Under the pieces are notes generated by a model that ran no database searches, was not told the DNA's origin, and saw only the letters and a list, made by a program, of their open reading frames with translations. From the NCBI GenBank assembly GCA_036362985.1, contig JAYGXS010000007.1, forward strand, positions 23,279,796-23,343,795: 64,000 bases of DNA. The letters are read 5' to 3'. Below are positions 1 through 9,146 of the stretch, in pieces. Positions within the stretch are counted from its first letter, which is position 1. Each line of letters starts with the position of its first letter. A program made the position numbers and the translations under genes. Source of the stretch: Ligula intestinalis. Its lineage: Eukaryota; Platyhelminthes; Cestoda; Diphyllobothriidea; Diphyllobothriidae.

Positions 1-182
1 AGGGTGATGTCATCAGCGTAAGTCACCATTTCGACTTCAGGGGGGGATTCGGGAGGTCAGCCCGTCGGTACAGTAGTCGCCGGTTATTAAGCCCAGCTCG
101 GGCCCAGACAAACTTGGGCTTAATAAGCGGCGGGCGCACTAACCGGAGAGTCCTAGTTCTTGATTAGCAAACGCAGGATAGG

Positions 183-184
<2 letters not shown>

Positions 185-219
<35 letters not shown>
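185..219. repeat. (AT)n microsatellite
   Basis: About 17 AT dinucleotides lie inside the pogo-like element. Nothing else is seen here. Confidence 0.9.
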
Positions 220-222
<3 letters not shown>

Positions 223-252
223 CACAAGAAAAGAATGCTGTTTGTTTGTATT

Positions 253-441
253 TTACGTTATAACAAAACAAAAAAAATGATTTGCGACACGTTTAAAAAA
301 ACGGTCTATTGTCAGTTGTTTTGGAGGAAACTTCACCCGCAAGCGCTCCTTGATGTCCTTCTCCAGGCACCAGAAATCGTCAAGTTCTGAGAAACCCGAT
401 GCCTGTAGACCGCATTGCAGAGCGTAGAGTACAGCTCTCAT
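253..441 (-). pseudogene. Pogo/Tigger-like transposase C-terminal remnant
   Basis: The 62-residue reading frame contains CLEKDIKERLRVKFPPKQ followed by LTIDRFFKR. This resembles the basic 'Q-T-x-[ILD]-x-x-F-F' tail that closes many pogo/Tigger transposases. The same peptide, slightly diverged, is encoded on the plus strand of the second copy near 61020-61130, so it is an inherited internal part of the family. No DDE catalytic domain is present. It is too short to be functional and is a relic by inference. Confidence 0.55.
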
Positions 442-1121
442 CTGTGCAGCAGTGGGATCTGGCTTTTCGTCCTCCTCCTAATCATCATTTGCTTCTCCTT
501 CATTCTTCACTTCTTCCTTCTAAATGATTTAATTGACCAAGTTCTGCTCAAAATCTTCCTCGCTTGCATTATCAGTAACTTCAACATTTGTCCTCCTGAC
601 CCCTCATGTCTGCTGCCGTCTGAACAGCGTGTCTCAAAATTTAACTTGAAGCATGAAAACAAATCACATCCGTCACCTTGTTTTGCGAAAGACTGGCCAA
701 AATTATGCAACCAGTTGCGCACGCTGAGACGTGAGAACCTGACTCTATCCTGCTGGCAAATTGGGCTTTGTAGGCGGCGCCTGCGCTTATTAGCCGGCGG
801 ATTTTGCTATGTTAAATTCCGTCCCAAGCTGATTTGGGCTTAATAACCGGCGACTACTGTACTACCGAGGCACAAGATGGAACTCTGGAAAAGCAAGACA
901 TGCATTAGTCTAAGGTACATTCCTGCTGCTCTTTGCAACTGGAAGGATTGCGGTGGGCACCCGACCAACGCCCCTCCCCCCCCCCCCCCCAATGTGGACG
1001 GTTTGATCCAAAACCAGCAACGCGTGTTTAGTCAAAGAGACATTATATAAGCAGAACAGGTTAAGTTAGTGAAGAGACAACACGACAAGTAGTGTGTGGG
1101 AAAACTGGGAACCCAACTTAC

Positions 1122-1415
1122 GTTGTCAGTCTGGAAGGTCCCGCTGGCATCCTCCACCGAAGCCCGGATACCGGTCTTGAGGGCGAGGCATGTGACCAGG
1201 AAGCGGCGTGCCTCCGCTTGACGACGAGAGTCGGGCAACAGACTGCGCAGAAAGTCGTCACTGTCCACGGGCGGGCTGTTCTCCTGAAACCAAACGCCTC
1301 TCTGACTGGCGCTGCCACCACCATTGACGCCGAGGGTGCGTTCCACCAAGTTGGAAAAAGCCCTGGACTCCTCTAGACGTCTGGTCGCCTCTTCTGCATT
1401 TTGATCGTAGGGTAC
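1122..1415 (-). CDS. PH-domain gene, exon 4 of those visible (98 codons, partial gene)
   Basis: The exon runs from an acceptor ending CCCGCAG to a consensus donor GACAAC|GTAAGT (minus strand) and is open throughout. It starts and ends in phase 0, matching the phase-0 end of the exon at 18593-18936. It contains a charged segment (EEATRRLEESRAF), a Gly/Ser-rich linker (VNGGGSAS) and a segment with DSDDFLRSLLPDSRRQAEARRF. I do not recognise a named domain in this part. Translation continues into the next exon beyond the left edge of the window. Codon-rich GC sequence and clean splice sites separate it from the decayed repeats around it. It belongs to one gene with the three minus-strand exons to the right. 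Confidence 0.75.
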
Positions 1416-2562
1416 CTGCGGGAGATGACGAAGGGGGGGGGGTGGATAATGCGCAGTCGACCAAGGGAACAGTAAAAGGCGTGAGGAAAAGGGAGGAATG
1501 GGGGGGATAAATGTACGCCCGGTGCTCGACGGCTCCTACCCCCCCCCCCCGCTTAAGGAGTTGATCTTTTTGATAGAAGCGAATAGACGACTTCCAGGAG
1601 GAGGTAGTTTTGGTGATGAAGATGTCATAACTGAAACAAGAGGTCTAGTGGCCCGACGTTTCGACTTCTCATTAGAAACCATCATCAGAGACAGCCCCTT
1701 GCGAAGCCTCTTGAGAGCTCAGCTTGAAATGCCTGCATTTCAGGCTGCCATTGCCACTCCTGGTAGACTTACTGACTAGACAGGAGGCAAGCCCGTGAGC
1801 TAACTCTCCACTGTCTATATTTACTTCTATAATCGGGCTTGATCGCTGAACGCCAGATGTGAGCTATCTGGTGTACGACACGAGTGTGCAATAAAAAGAG
1901 CATGTTCCGGAACGCGAAATCGCGGGAGGGGTAAGCGTCCCACTACCACGCTGTCACAAGCGACAGGACAACGAGTCTGTTATAACCTTGGTAGTGCCTG
2001 CGTCGACACTGTTAAAACCTTGTGTGTCCTTGTGTCAACACTGGTTATGTCCCCCAGTTACGTGTTAGGAAGAGAAGGCAGAACAGGATAGCAGATGGTA
2101 CCTTACTGCTACTAGTTCTGCTTGTAAATCAGCGTTGTCTTCTGTGTGTTCATCATCACAGTGTCTTCTATCGTCGGTCTCGTCTCGGTAGCTTGTCCTG
2201 TGTGCCCCGCAGCAGGATGTCCGGTTGTCGGTAGCGCGTCTCGGCAACAGAGTGCACCTTCTATTCGCGGCGTCGTATTTAAGGACTAACAGCCTTTGTT
2301 CTCTATCGATCCCTCTGCATGCAGCTATCATGGGGTGTTCGCAGGATGACAAGTCGCACCCTCAGTGACGCGCGCACGTGTAAGCGTCCTTTTTTGATCT
2401 TTGTCATGCGTGACCTCAGAACCTGGCCGGCGGCAGTTCTTGCGTCCTCGGGTGTCAGCCTTTGAAGGTCGCTTTCTTTGTCCGCTCTGCATGCACCAGT
2501 AGCTTATTCGAGTCCTTTGTTCTCGTGTTCTCAGAACGGCCCGAGTTATGAGTCGGCCGTCC
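1416..2562. other. Intronic sequence, no supported gene
   Basis: This lies in the long intron of the minus-strand PH-domain gene. The stretch 1650-1690 (GACGTTTCGACTTCTC, then CATCATCAGAGAC) resembles the motif pair found in the Penelope-associated hairpins elsewhere in the window. Otherwise only short poly-C and poly-G runs are seen. Confidence 0.5.
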
Positions 2563-2692
2563 TAAGAGAGCCCGTAGCTCAATGGTTCGGGTAGTGATCG
2601 TTAGTTCCAGCCTCGGGGGTTGCAATAACTAGCAGTTTGGGTAGGGATGGCTAATGACGGTTAATAAACCAGAAATATAAATGCTTGTCTTT
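2563..2692 (+). mobile_element. tRNA-derived SINE copy with decayed hammerhead-like motif
   Basis: A tRNA-like head (GAGCCCGTAGCTCAATGG) is similar to the head at 24594. About 60 bp later comes CTAATGA, then GGTTAATAAACC, then GAAA. The first block is a mutated CTGATGA core. The second forms a perfect 4-bp hairpin (GGTT/AACC) in which one base pair has changed on both sides relative to GGCT/AGCC at 24893-24904. The body is much shorter than in the 24.6-kb copy. Confidence 0.5.
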
Positions 2693-2699
2693 GCTAACA

Positions 2700-3535
2700 A
2701 TGTGCCAAGCGTACCTTCCTTACGAGACACGACAGACCAATCTTGACTGATTTCCTCTGGATTACAGACCACTGCGCGGTGACCTGATACAGGCATTTCG
2801 CATGTAGCGGGATCAAAATTGTTACCTAGCATCCCAAGATTTCTTTGAGCTGGCCACTACTACTAGATTGCGCGGACACCCTCTCAAGTTACGTGTGGCT
2901 GGGGCAAGATTGAACACACAAAAATTCTTCTTCTCTAAGAGAGTAATCCAGGCATGGAATGCTCTACCCGCATACATTGTCATGTCCCCAATTGTGGACA
3001 CGTTTAAGATGCAGTTGGATCAGCATAGAAAAAGACATAATCTGTAATGAAGCGAACTTATTATATTACAGTCTACGTTTTTTGTTTCAAAAAACATACT
3101 CCTCGCTACTTTCCAGTAATATGTTTGTTAAGAATAACTGATTGCAAGTTTCGTTCTCTGGTTCGCATGGGCATACGATGGGCGCATGTCCGACACCGTG
3201 ACCACCGCAATCTCCCCGTGTGACCATTAGGATATTGAACAACCGCGATGGCCTCCTCATGACATGATCCAAACACTTTCAGCAGCAGGACATCCGATTT
3301 AGATGTTCCCTTCGCCCCCCTCCACAGGCGACAGTTTTTCTCCTTAGAATCCCACAAATGGCATTCAAAACTAAACTTATGAATGAGGCCTAAGGAGTTT
3401 TTTACTGTCTGCCCGCCTACCGCAGTTCCATTACCGGCAACGCCACACGTTCTGCGTGAAAGCTATGTGCAAAAAGGGAGTTCAAAGGTATTTACCTATA
3501 TTTCCCTAATAAAACTGAACTGAACTGAAAATATC
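2700..3535 (+). mobile_element. 5'-truncated CR1-like LINE copy (3' end only)
   Basis: The sequence aligns with the last part of ORF2 and the 3' UTR of the LINE at 9.1-13.9 kb (12755-13862). The shared C-terminal region encodes a peptide like FSKRVIQAWNALPA. Both copies also share a 3' UTR block around GCGACAGTTTTTCTCC and AGGAGTTTTTTACTGTCTG. It ends in a polyadenylation-like AATAAA followed by short GAACT repeats, the usual CR1/L2 type of 3' end. No intact reading frame remains. Confidence 0.75.
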
Positions 3536-3639
3536 ATCACTAGCCGCTCTACGGCTGCTGTCGAGGTTCGAGAGGAAACAACAAGAAACATCAGGATCGG
3601 CACGTTCCGTAACACGATCGATATACCCCGAACTACCAC

Positions 3640-4322
3640 TGACTACGCCCGTGTTAGGAAATCAACGATTCCTGTGTGCGCCAGCACATTTACTGAAGCT
3701 GACGAGTAAGCCAGTCGTGGCCGTCACATTGCATTTGCAGTTTTCGGCAATCCGTTTTATTTTCACACCCCGCCCCCCCTCCTCCTCTCCCGGTGCGTCA
3801 AAATAACCGTTCTCAGAAAAACCACAGATACACACTGGTTTAGATTTGCAAAATTCTTCAGCAAAGGATCTAAAAGACCGTTTGGCGAGCATCAGCGTGC
3901 TTTTGATGAAAATTGCCCTTCGGACCAGTAAATTTGCTTGGGAATGGGATAGAGGCACATTAAAGTCTTTTCTTCCCAGGTACATTCTTGAAGCAAGAGA
4001 AAACGACAGAATTTATTTTTACGAATAAATTTAGGGAGATCGTGTGTTCTGCTTCCCCCTTTTGCATGAACTAGCTAACAATTGGATAACACAGCATTTT
4101 GAATTTTCGCAAAGTCAATAATAACGAGGTCATTTTAACGCGGCGAATGTTCAATAGTAATGTCACCTTTAAACTTGGGAAAGAAAAGTAAGGAAGGGAA
4201 TTAACAAGAATAAAAGGTGGATCAATTATGGCATGCATTTACCAGGGCAGTTGGAGCTTAACCACAAGGTCTAACTGTTTGCATAGGTCGAGTTTCGCTC
4301 GCCGTATAGAGGCTACTTCCAT
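3640..4322 (+). mobile_element. Penelope-like element fragment, plus strand
   Basis: The part 3990-4310 is clearly homologous to the reverse complement of 5215-5490, which leads straight into a Penelope reverse transcriptase. An upstream open stretch (3846-4028) contains LPRYILEARENDRIYFYE; its counterpart on the other arm has a similar sequence around 5480. Several stop codons and frame changes are present. The two fragments face each other across about 70 bp, forming an inverted pair. Function is lost. Confidence 0.5.
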
Positions 4323-4389
4323 TTAGCGCGAGGTCCAGTTTCTTCATGCTCGAACACGAACTCGGAGAGATGTGTTAATGTCAACAGAG

Positions 4390-5530
4390 TCACCACTGCT
4401 TAACGGGTGTTTCGAAATTGGAGACCATGGCACTTTGTTTTCTTGTTTGAAAATCCCAGTAGACGAATGTTCAGCAGCCCAGGTCGCTAATTGCCTTTGT
4501 GTACTGCCCATATACTTGAATCCGCAAGTGCACGTGAATTCCTAGATGCATTTTAGGGTGGCATGCAAAGGCAAGGCTCCCTTTGTCGGGTTCATTGGAA
4601 GGCTTTCAGTTGGAGTGAGGAAAATCAATTTATCTGCATAGTACGTTCTCTGTATGGAGCAACGTAACCGTCGTTTCATTGTATTTCAGATATTGTATCC
4701 CTTAAAGGGTAATTATATAAAAACGGGCTTTTTCGGAACCGATCGGTCCGTAGATTTCGGCCGTAGAGGGCTGCTGTATTCTTGGATGAAACGTAACGGG
4801 TAGGGCCTCTTTTATGCAGACAAACTCTGCAGGTAGGGTGTCACTGGAGAAAAAAAATATTCTTAGCTCTCTGGGAAAGTGCAAATACCAGATTTTTTCC
4901 ACTGGTAAAATGTAGGTATTGGTTTTTCCAGGTAGTCTTATGGAAAACATTGCACCTTATTGAACTATCATTTTCTCTGGGCAGGAGGACGTCTAGGAAG
5001 GACAACTTGTTGTTCTGCTCTATCCCTAGCGTGAAATTAATCTTCGTATGCTATGTATTCATAAACTTAAGGAGATTTTCGGCGTCTTTTTCGGTATTAA
5101 CAATAGTGAATATATCATCCACGTATCGTCTGCATATTGTTATCTTATTAAGTTTCGATGACACCTTTTTTTCTCAGTGACCCATAAAAATGTCGGCGAA
5201 GCAGCCAATATACGGTGGGAGAAACCCGACCTATGTAAGCAGTTAGACTGTCCTGGTATATGCATGCCATAATCGATCAACCTTTTATTTGTGTTAATTC
5301 CCGTCCCTACTTTCCTTTCCGAAGTTTAAAGGTGACCGTATTATTGACCATTCGCCGTGTTAAAATGACCTTGCTATTATTGATGCTGTGTTCTCCAATT
5401 GTTAGGTTGCTCATACAAAGACGGTAAGCAGTTGACAAGCCCTCCCGAAATTTATTTGTATCAATAAATTTTGCCGTTTTCGCTTGCTTCAAATACAGAT
5501 ACTTCTTGTTTTATTGGCTGCTCTCTGAAG
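4390..5530 (-). pseudogene. Penelope-like element: RT C-terminal half plus GIY-YIG remnant
   Basis: On the minus strand a single frame from about 5228 to 4960 reads through CFADIFMGH, then RRYVDDIFTIVNTEKDAENL, then NNKLSFLDVLLPREND. This is the order of Penelope RT motifs, including the YVDD catalytic site, but two in-frame stops interrupt it. After a frame change, WKNQYLHFTSGKNLV and QRAKNIFF continue the RT. Near 4560-4400 a CTCGFKYMGSTQRQLATW segment followed by AAEH matches the start of a GIY-YIG endonuclease. The order RT then GIY-YIG is diagnostic for Penelope-like elements. It is a decayed copy. Confidence 0.75.
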
Positions 5531-5597
5531 CGATTTCCCAAACATACACACGCACAGAGTTCGACCGTTGACGATGTCCACCACCTGCTCACAGGAT

Positions 5598-5636
5598 GGT
5601 GGTGGTGGTGGTGGTAGCGGTGGTGGTGGTGAGCTT
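5598..5636. repeat. (GGT)n microsatellite
   Basis: A run of GGT/GTG triplets with one AGC interruption. Confidence 0.9.
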
Positions 5637-5685
5637 TTGAGGTCAGGATAGGGCGCGCAGCAACTAAGGTGGTTTGACGTGTTTT

Positions 5686-6040
5686 GCCGGCAATACTATC
5701 TGCCTATACTACTAGCTGCTACAGCTGCTCTCAGCGTTCCACAACAAACACCTGAACAGGCTTTTAACGCATCAGCAAAAGGATGTAAGCGCCGGCCGAG
5801 TTCCCAGACTGGGCCTCCACACTATCTGAGCACACTTGATCAGGATTCTAACAGATCAAGGGGATAGGAATGACAGTTCGGATGCTAGTTTACACAGCCT
5901 GGGCCTCTGTGCCACATACACCCATAAACCCTGCCACACAGTGACTGGCTGATGACGGTTATTAAGCCAGAAACGGCCATTCCAGTCTCCCATCTCTTCG
6001 CCGGCAATACTATCTGCCTATACTACTAGCTGCTACAGCT
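5686..6040 (+). repeat. Hammerhead-SINE 3' repeat with perfect 41-bp direct repeats at both ends
   Basis: The sequence starting GCCGGCAATACTATCTGCCT is present identically at 5686-5726 and 6000-6040, 314 bp apart. The second copy directly follows the hammerhead-like motif at 5944-5990. Similar sequence (GCTGGCAATACTATC) follows the hammerhead-like motif at 13.9 kb, so the 41-mer belongs to the 3' end of this repeat family. The arrangement can be read as a tandem dimer of the 3' part, or as an insertion between duplicated ends. Confidence 0.6.
5944..5991 (+). ncRNA. Hammerhead-like motif (SINE-associated)
   Basis: The order is GACTGG, CTGATGA, a GGTT/AAGCC hairpin, GAAA, then CGGCCATT and CCAGTC. 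Stem I (GACTGG with CCAGTC) is fully paired over 6 bp, and the core boxes CTGATGA and GAAA are intact. Stem III is reduced to about two pairs with a C·A mismatch. The pair next to the core in stem II (10.1/11.1) is C·A, which is normally G-C and may impair cleavage. Confidence 0.55.
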
Positions 6041-6424
6041 ATTATCAGGACCCGATAAATGAGGCCCAAGGCAAAGGCAGAGTGGAACAAGTGGCTTCCG
6101 GTAGCGATCGGTAAATGCTCCTCAAAGAGTATTCAGTTGTTTGCTCCACGGGTTCAGTACTGCTGCTCTGATCAAGTACCACTGCCGACTCAAAGATGGT
6201 GGTGGAAAAGGGAAGTTGGCCTCAAAAGATGCCTCAGCGCGTCCCATAGAGACATCGACGGAGTTAGTGTGCCTCCGATCGTACTGAGTAGGGTTGTCAA
6301 GGGCCACTCCAGAGGAGTTTAGTGTGAGGAGATGTACTTGGCGCAACATATCATGGAGACTGAATAACATTACGAACACAGGCAAGACAGACTAGAATGG
6401 CCAATCCTGGCTTCTCAGCCGTCA
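6041..6424. other. No supported gene
   Basis: Intronic sequence without recognisable coding or repeat signature; short reading frames on both strands lack family features. Confidence 0.4.
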
Positions 6425-6522
6425 GCTGCCAGCCATAACCGACCCCACGTAGAAGGTTCATACCTGTGACCTGCTGGTTAGAAGTCCAGCCCACTGCGCC
6501 ACAAGTTCGCTGTCTTATCGGT
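6425..6522 (-). mobile_element. tRNA-Arg-derived SINE head
   Basis: On the minus strand GTGGCGCAGTGGGCTGGA fits a tRNA A box, CTTCTAA fits a tRNA-Arg(UCU) anticodon loop, and GGTATGAACC fits a B box. The same head, more diverged, starts the SINE at 24594. It lacks a clean acceptor stem, so it is a SINE piece rather than a tRNA gene. Confidence 0.6.
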
Positions 6523-7188
6523 TTCGATCGGAAATAGTGATCTTGGTAGACTGGCTCTCAAAGAAAACGACCGCATAAGGCGTGATCACAGTCGCGTTAG
6601 ACGGTACCTGCTAGTAGTATCGTGGAGTCGCTGACCACAAGCCTACAGACCGTTAGCCTGACCATGGGGATCGAGGTCTGGTGACCCGATCACAACTCAC
6701 TCAACCCTCCCCCCCTTACATCATACGACTAATTAGAGTGAAGAGGTACTCTGTTTCTTTGTCGCTGCGAAATTGTCAGAATGTTGTATCTGTATGCCCA
6801 CGTCGTATGGCACATTTCGCTCCCCAATTTTATACCATTTTTTGCGTTCTCCTCAGCGATACTTTTGCGCTATGATCGAAACTTTGTTTAACATGTGGTA
6901 TCACTCCTAGCATTCCTCATGACATTTCTGCCGCTTCTATTCCTGTTCCAGAATTTGTTTTTGAAAAATTCTGCGTACCGGTACGCCGTGGAGGACGTAA
7001 ACATTCATAAGCAGTGTTACATCCTTTTGAGTAGCAGTCATCGTTTATGAAAAGAAGCTACCCGTTAGGTGACTACAGATAATCTTGGTGGCTGTCCTGG
7101 GCGAGGGGGGGAGTTTACCAAACTGTTTATACTCTATTTTCGTTCTGTCGCTCTCTGTAATAAGTGTCCATTTCTTTCTCCCTCACAG
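6523..7188. other. Probable intron upstream of the zinc-finger exon
   Basis: No supported features. The last 30 bases form a pyrimidine-rich tract ending TTTCTCCCTCACAG, the acceptor of the next exon. No further zinc-finger exon of this gene was found to the left within the window. Confidence 0.4.
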
Positions 7189-7360
7189 ATGCGTAACATG
7201 CTTCAAAAGCTTCACACAGATGTCAAATCTGCAATCACACCAGCGCCAACACATGAAAGGCAAACCCCATCGCTGTGAGAACTGCTTCATGTCCTTCGAT
7301 ACCAAAGAAGATCTCGATTTGCATGTTCAGGCCAAGCACGCTGGAAATCGATATGCTAAA
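7189..7360 (+). CDS. C2H2 zinc-finger protein of LIN-29/Rotund/Squeeze type, exon a
   Basis: The exon starts after a strong acceptor (CCCTCACAG) with the last base of a split codon and ends in phase 0 at AAA|GTAATT. It encodes two full C2H2 fingers: CVTCFKSFTQMSNLQSHQRQ-H (C-x2-C-x12-H-x3-H) and CENCFMSFDTKEDLDLH-x4-H. The wording FTQMSNLQSH is characteristic of the LIN-29/Rotund/Squeeze and vertebrate ZNF362/ZNF384 family of developmental transcription factors, where it is FTQLSNLQSH. The protein is expected to bind DNA in the nucleus. Upstream fingers must lie outside the window or be lost. The exon is on the opposite strand to the PH-domain gene and sits inside its intron. Confidence 0.75.
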
Positions 7361-7454
7361 GTAATTTTGCTAATTATTAACACCTACTTGTTATATTTAA
7401 GTAGAAGCTTTATGAATGCTATCAAAACCTTACGCCGGCTTTCATTTTGCTTAG

Positions 7455-8330
7455 GTACTTGTGTGCCCGGCCTGCTCAAAGAGCTACAACTCGGAAACCT
7501 ACCTATCCAAGCACATGGAAAGACACAAAGAGGCCGTCACAAACTCCAATGTTGGCCGTCTGGGTCTAAACAGTTCGGGTGCGCTTGGAGCCCTCAGTGG
7601 ATTTGTAAATCCGGGTCGAGGCCGCAGCGGAAGCACCGGCGACCTGCACGACGAAATCCAACACTACCCCGACCTGCACCATCTACAGCACGCTGCCGCA
7701 GCCGCAGCCGCCGCCTCCTTTATGCCGCACTCAGAATCGAGTCTCCTGCACCATCTGCCACCGGGTTTACAGGGTCAAAATGCCGCTCACTTGGTCGCGG
7801 CTGCAGCCGCGCACAAGTCGGAGCAACAGGCCGGACAACAGGGTCATCACAGCGCAGGTAACGGCGGAGGCCTCATCGATCAGTCCCAACATCACGTCTC
7901 ACCCTCCTCTTCCTCTTCCGGCCGCATGTCCGTCGGCCACACTCCCTACCCCCAGCAGCAGCAACAGCAGCAGCATCACCATCATCAGCAGATACTGGCC
8001 GCCGCAGCGGCTTCGCACCATTTGGCCAGCTCCTATGCCGGCAGTGGCCAGATGCCCTCATTTCTCAATAAACCCTCCTCCCTGGAGGATTGTATGAATG
8101 CGGAGGAGTTGGTGGCGTCCGGCCTGCGACATGTAGCTCGATTCTCCGACAGTAAGGCGGGGTTTCAGTCTCTGGCTGCGGTGGTCACTTCGCCCACAAC
8201 ACCACAGCCACCACCAATGGCACACCAACAAACACGTGGGGGCCACATGATTGGTGACCCCTCGCCACGCGTTCGTCAACTAGTGTCGGTATCTTCCCAC
8301 CTAAAAACCGGCAAGACAATGAACTCGTGA
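7455..8330 (+). CDS. C2H2 zinc-finger protein of LIN-29/Rotund/Squeeze type, exon b with C-terminal tail
   Basis: The exon follows a 94-bp intron (7361-7454; acceptor TTGCTTAG) in phase 0. It begins VLVCPACSKSYNSETYLSK-H-x3-H, the third finger, which matches the finger reading CxYCGKSYTQETYL in the LIN-29/Rotund family. A tail of about 260 residues follows, rich in Ala (HAAAAAAAA near residue 80), Gln and His (Q8H4 near residue 175) and Ser, typical for transcription-factor activation or low-complexity regions. The frame ends TMNS-stop at 8330, where the sequence already looks like the tRNA-derived repeat starting near 8319. The real C-terminus may therefore be spliced (a GT follows ATGATTG near 8252) or may have been altered by the insertion. 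Confidence 0.75.
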   Translation, partial: VLVCPACSKSYNSETYLSKHMERHKEAVTNSNVGRLGLNSSGALGALSGFVNPGRGRSGSTGDLHDEIQHYPDLHHLQHAAAAAAAASFMPHSESSLLHHLPPGLQGQNAAHLVAAAAAHKSEQQAGQQGHHSAGNGGGLIDQSQHHVSPSSSSSGRMSVGHTPYPQQQQQQQHHHHQQILAAAAASHHLASSYAGSGQMPSFLNKPSSLEDCMNAEELVASGLRHVARFSDSKAGFQSLAAVVTSPTTPQPPPMAHQQTRGGHMIGDPSPRVRQLVSVSSHLKTGKTMNS

Positions 8331-8425
8331 CTCAATGGTTAGGACGTTAGGCTAGGATCAAAAGATCACGAGTTAGAAGCTACGGTGGTGCACCACTGTA
8401 TATGACTGGCTGAACAAACCGTACT
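8319..8425 (+). mobile_element. Degenerate tRNA-derived SINE fragment
   Basis: GTGACTCAATGGTTAGGACG resembles a tRNA A-box region, and TGACTGGCTGA about 60 bp later resembles the 5' strand of the SINE hammerhead-like motif, after which the similarity stops. The B box is poorly preserved. It overlaps the stop codon of the zinc-finger reading frame. Confidence 0.4.
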
Positions 8426-8958
8426 ACAGTATTCCTCTCCTTAGTCGCCACCTGAGTCTAAATCCATCTGCTCGCACTGTTACGTTGTGACTAGAAAAGC
8501 AGACAATCGTCGAAAATCTTCCTAAACGAGATCGGACCAACCAAACTCCTACAACGCTGGTGCTGGTGAAATTCTCAGACGCTAGTACACACGAAGGAGC
8601 AAAGGCTGAGTCGCTAAATTCTATTGTATCACATTTGCTTTGATACCAGTATTGGAGTAACTTTCTGCATAGTTAGAAATTAAGCTAGCTCAGTTATTCC
8701 GCCTGCTCTTAACAACTTTGAGCAAATTTTCCACGTTTAGACATTGCTTTAGTAGTCCGTCAAAGTTCTGCTTCTTAAATTCTAAAACCAATCGTCTTAA
8801 GTAAAGAGAATCGCCTTTAACGTATTCTTACGTGAGCTAAGCGACGACTTAGGCTATCTGTCTCGCATATAAACTAAATCTTCACATCTGAATACTTTTT
8901 TGCGGAATTTTAACTTCTCGTGCGAAAATAATGCAAACGAGAAGTCAAATGCAAAATC
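8426..8958. other. AT-rich spacer, no supported gene
   Basis: No coding or repeat feature could be supported. Confidence 0.4.
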
Positions 8959-9032
8959 TGCCGCGAGAGGGGCTCGAACTCAAAACCCTTTAAACACAAG
9001 ACCGCGATGTTAACCGCTGCGCTATCGCCGCA
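8959..9032 (-). repeat. tRNA-like sequence (pseudo-tRNA or SINE head)
   Basis: On the minus strand 74 nt start TGCGGCGA and end TCGCGGCA, which pair in all but one position as an acceptor stem. ATAGCGCAGCGGTTA is a good A box and GAGTTCGAGCCCC a good B box. The D and anticodon stems do not pair properly, so a functional tRNA is unlikely. It lies directly upstream of the LINE ORF1. Confidence 0.5.
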
Positions 9033-9146
9033 CGCTCTAGCGGGCGATCGAAAAGCTTGACTAATTGGGTGCGATCGACGCACAGAGAGAACCGATGCGA
9101 AGGATATCATATTCTAGCCTCTAAGTATAGCAAACTTGAAGGTAAA

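Larger units (their letters stand above)
71..859 (-). mobile_element. Non-autonomous pogo/Tigger-like DNA transposon
   Basis: The element has terminal inverted repeats. The left end starts CAGTAGTCGCCGGTTATTAA and the right end is its reverse complement. It is flanked by TA on both sides (69-70 and 860-861), as expected for Tc1/mariner-pogo insertion. The 789-bp length is too short for a transposase gene, and only a C-terminal remnant is left on the minus strand. A related 526-bp element lies at 60813-61338 in the opposite orientation. The superfamily is inferred from the TA duplication, the CAGT ends and the transposase remnant. Confidence 0.8.

Noticed and set aside
1498..1779. A short plus-strand gene downstream of the PH exon
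   Set aside because: The second half contains the GACGTTTCG and CATCAGAGA motifs of the Penelope-associated repeats, and nothing suggests conservation.
8959..9032. A functional tRNA gene on the minus strand
   Set aside because: A box, B box and acceptor stem fit, but the D and anticodon stems do not pair, and similar tRNA-like repeats are common here.
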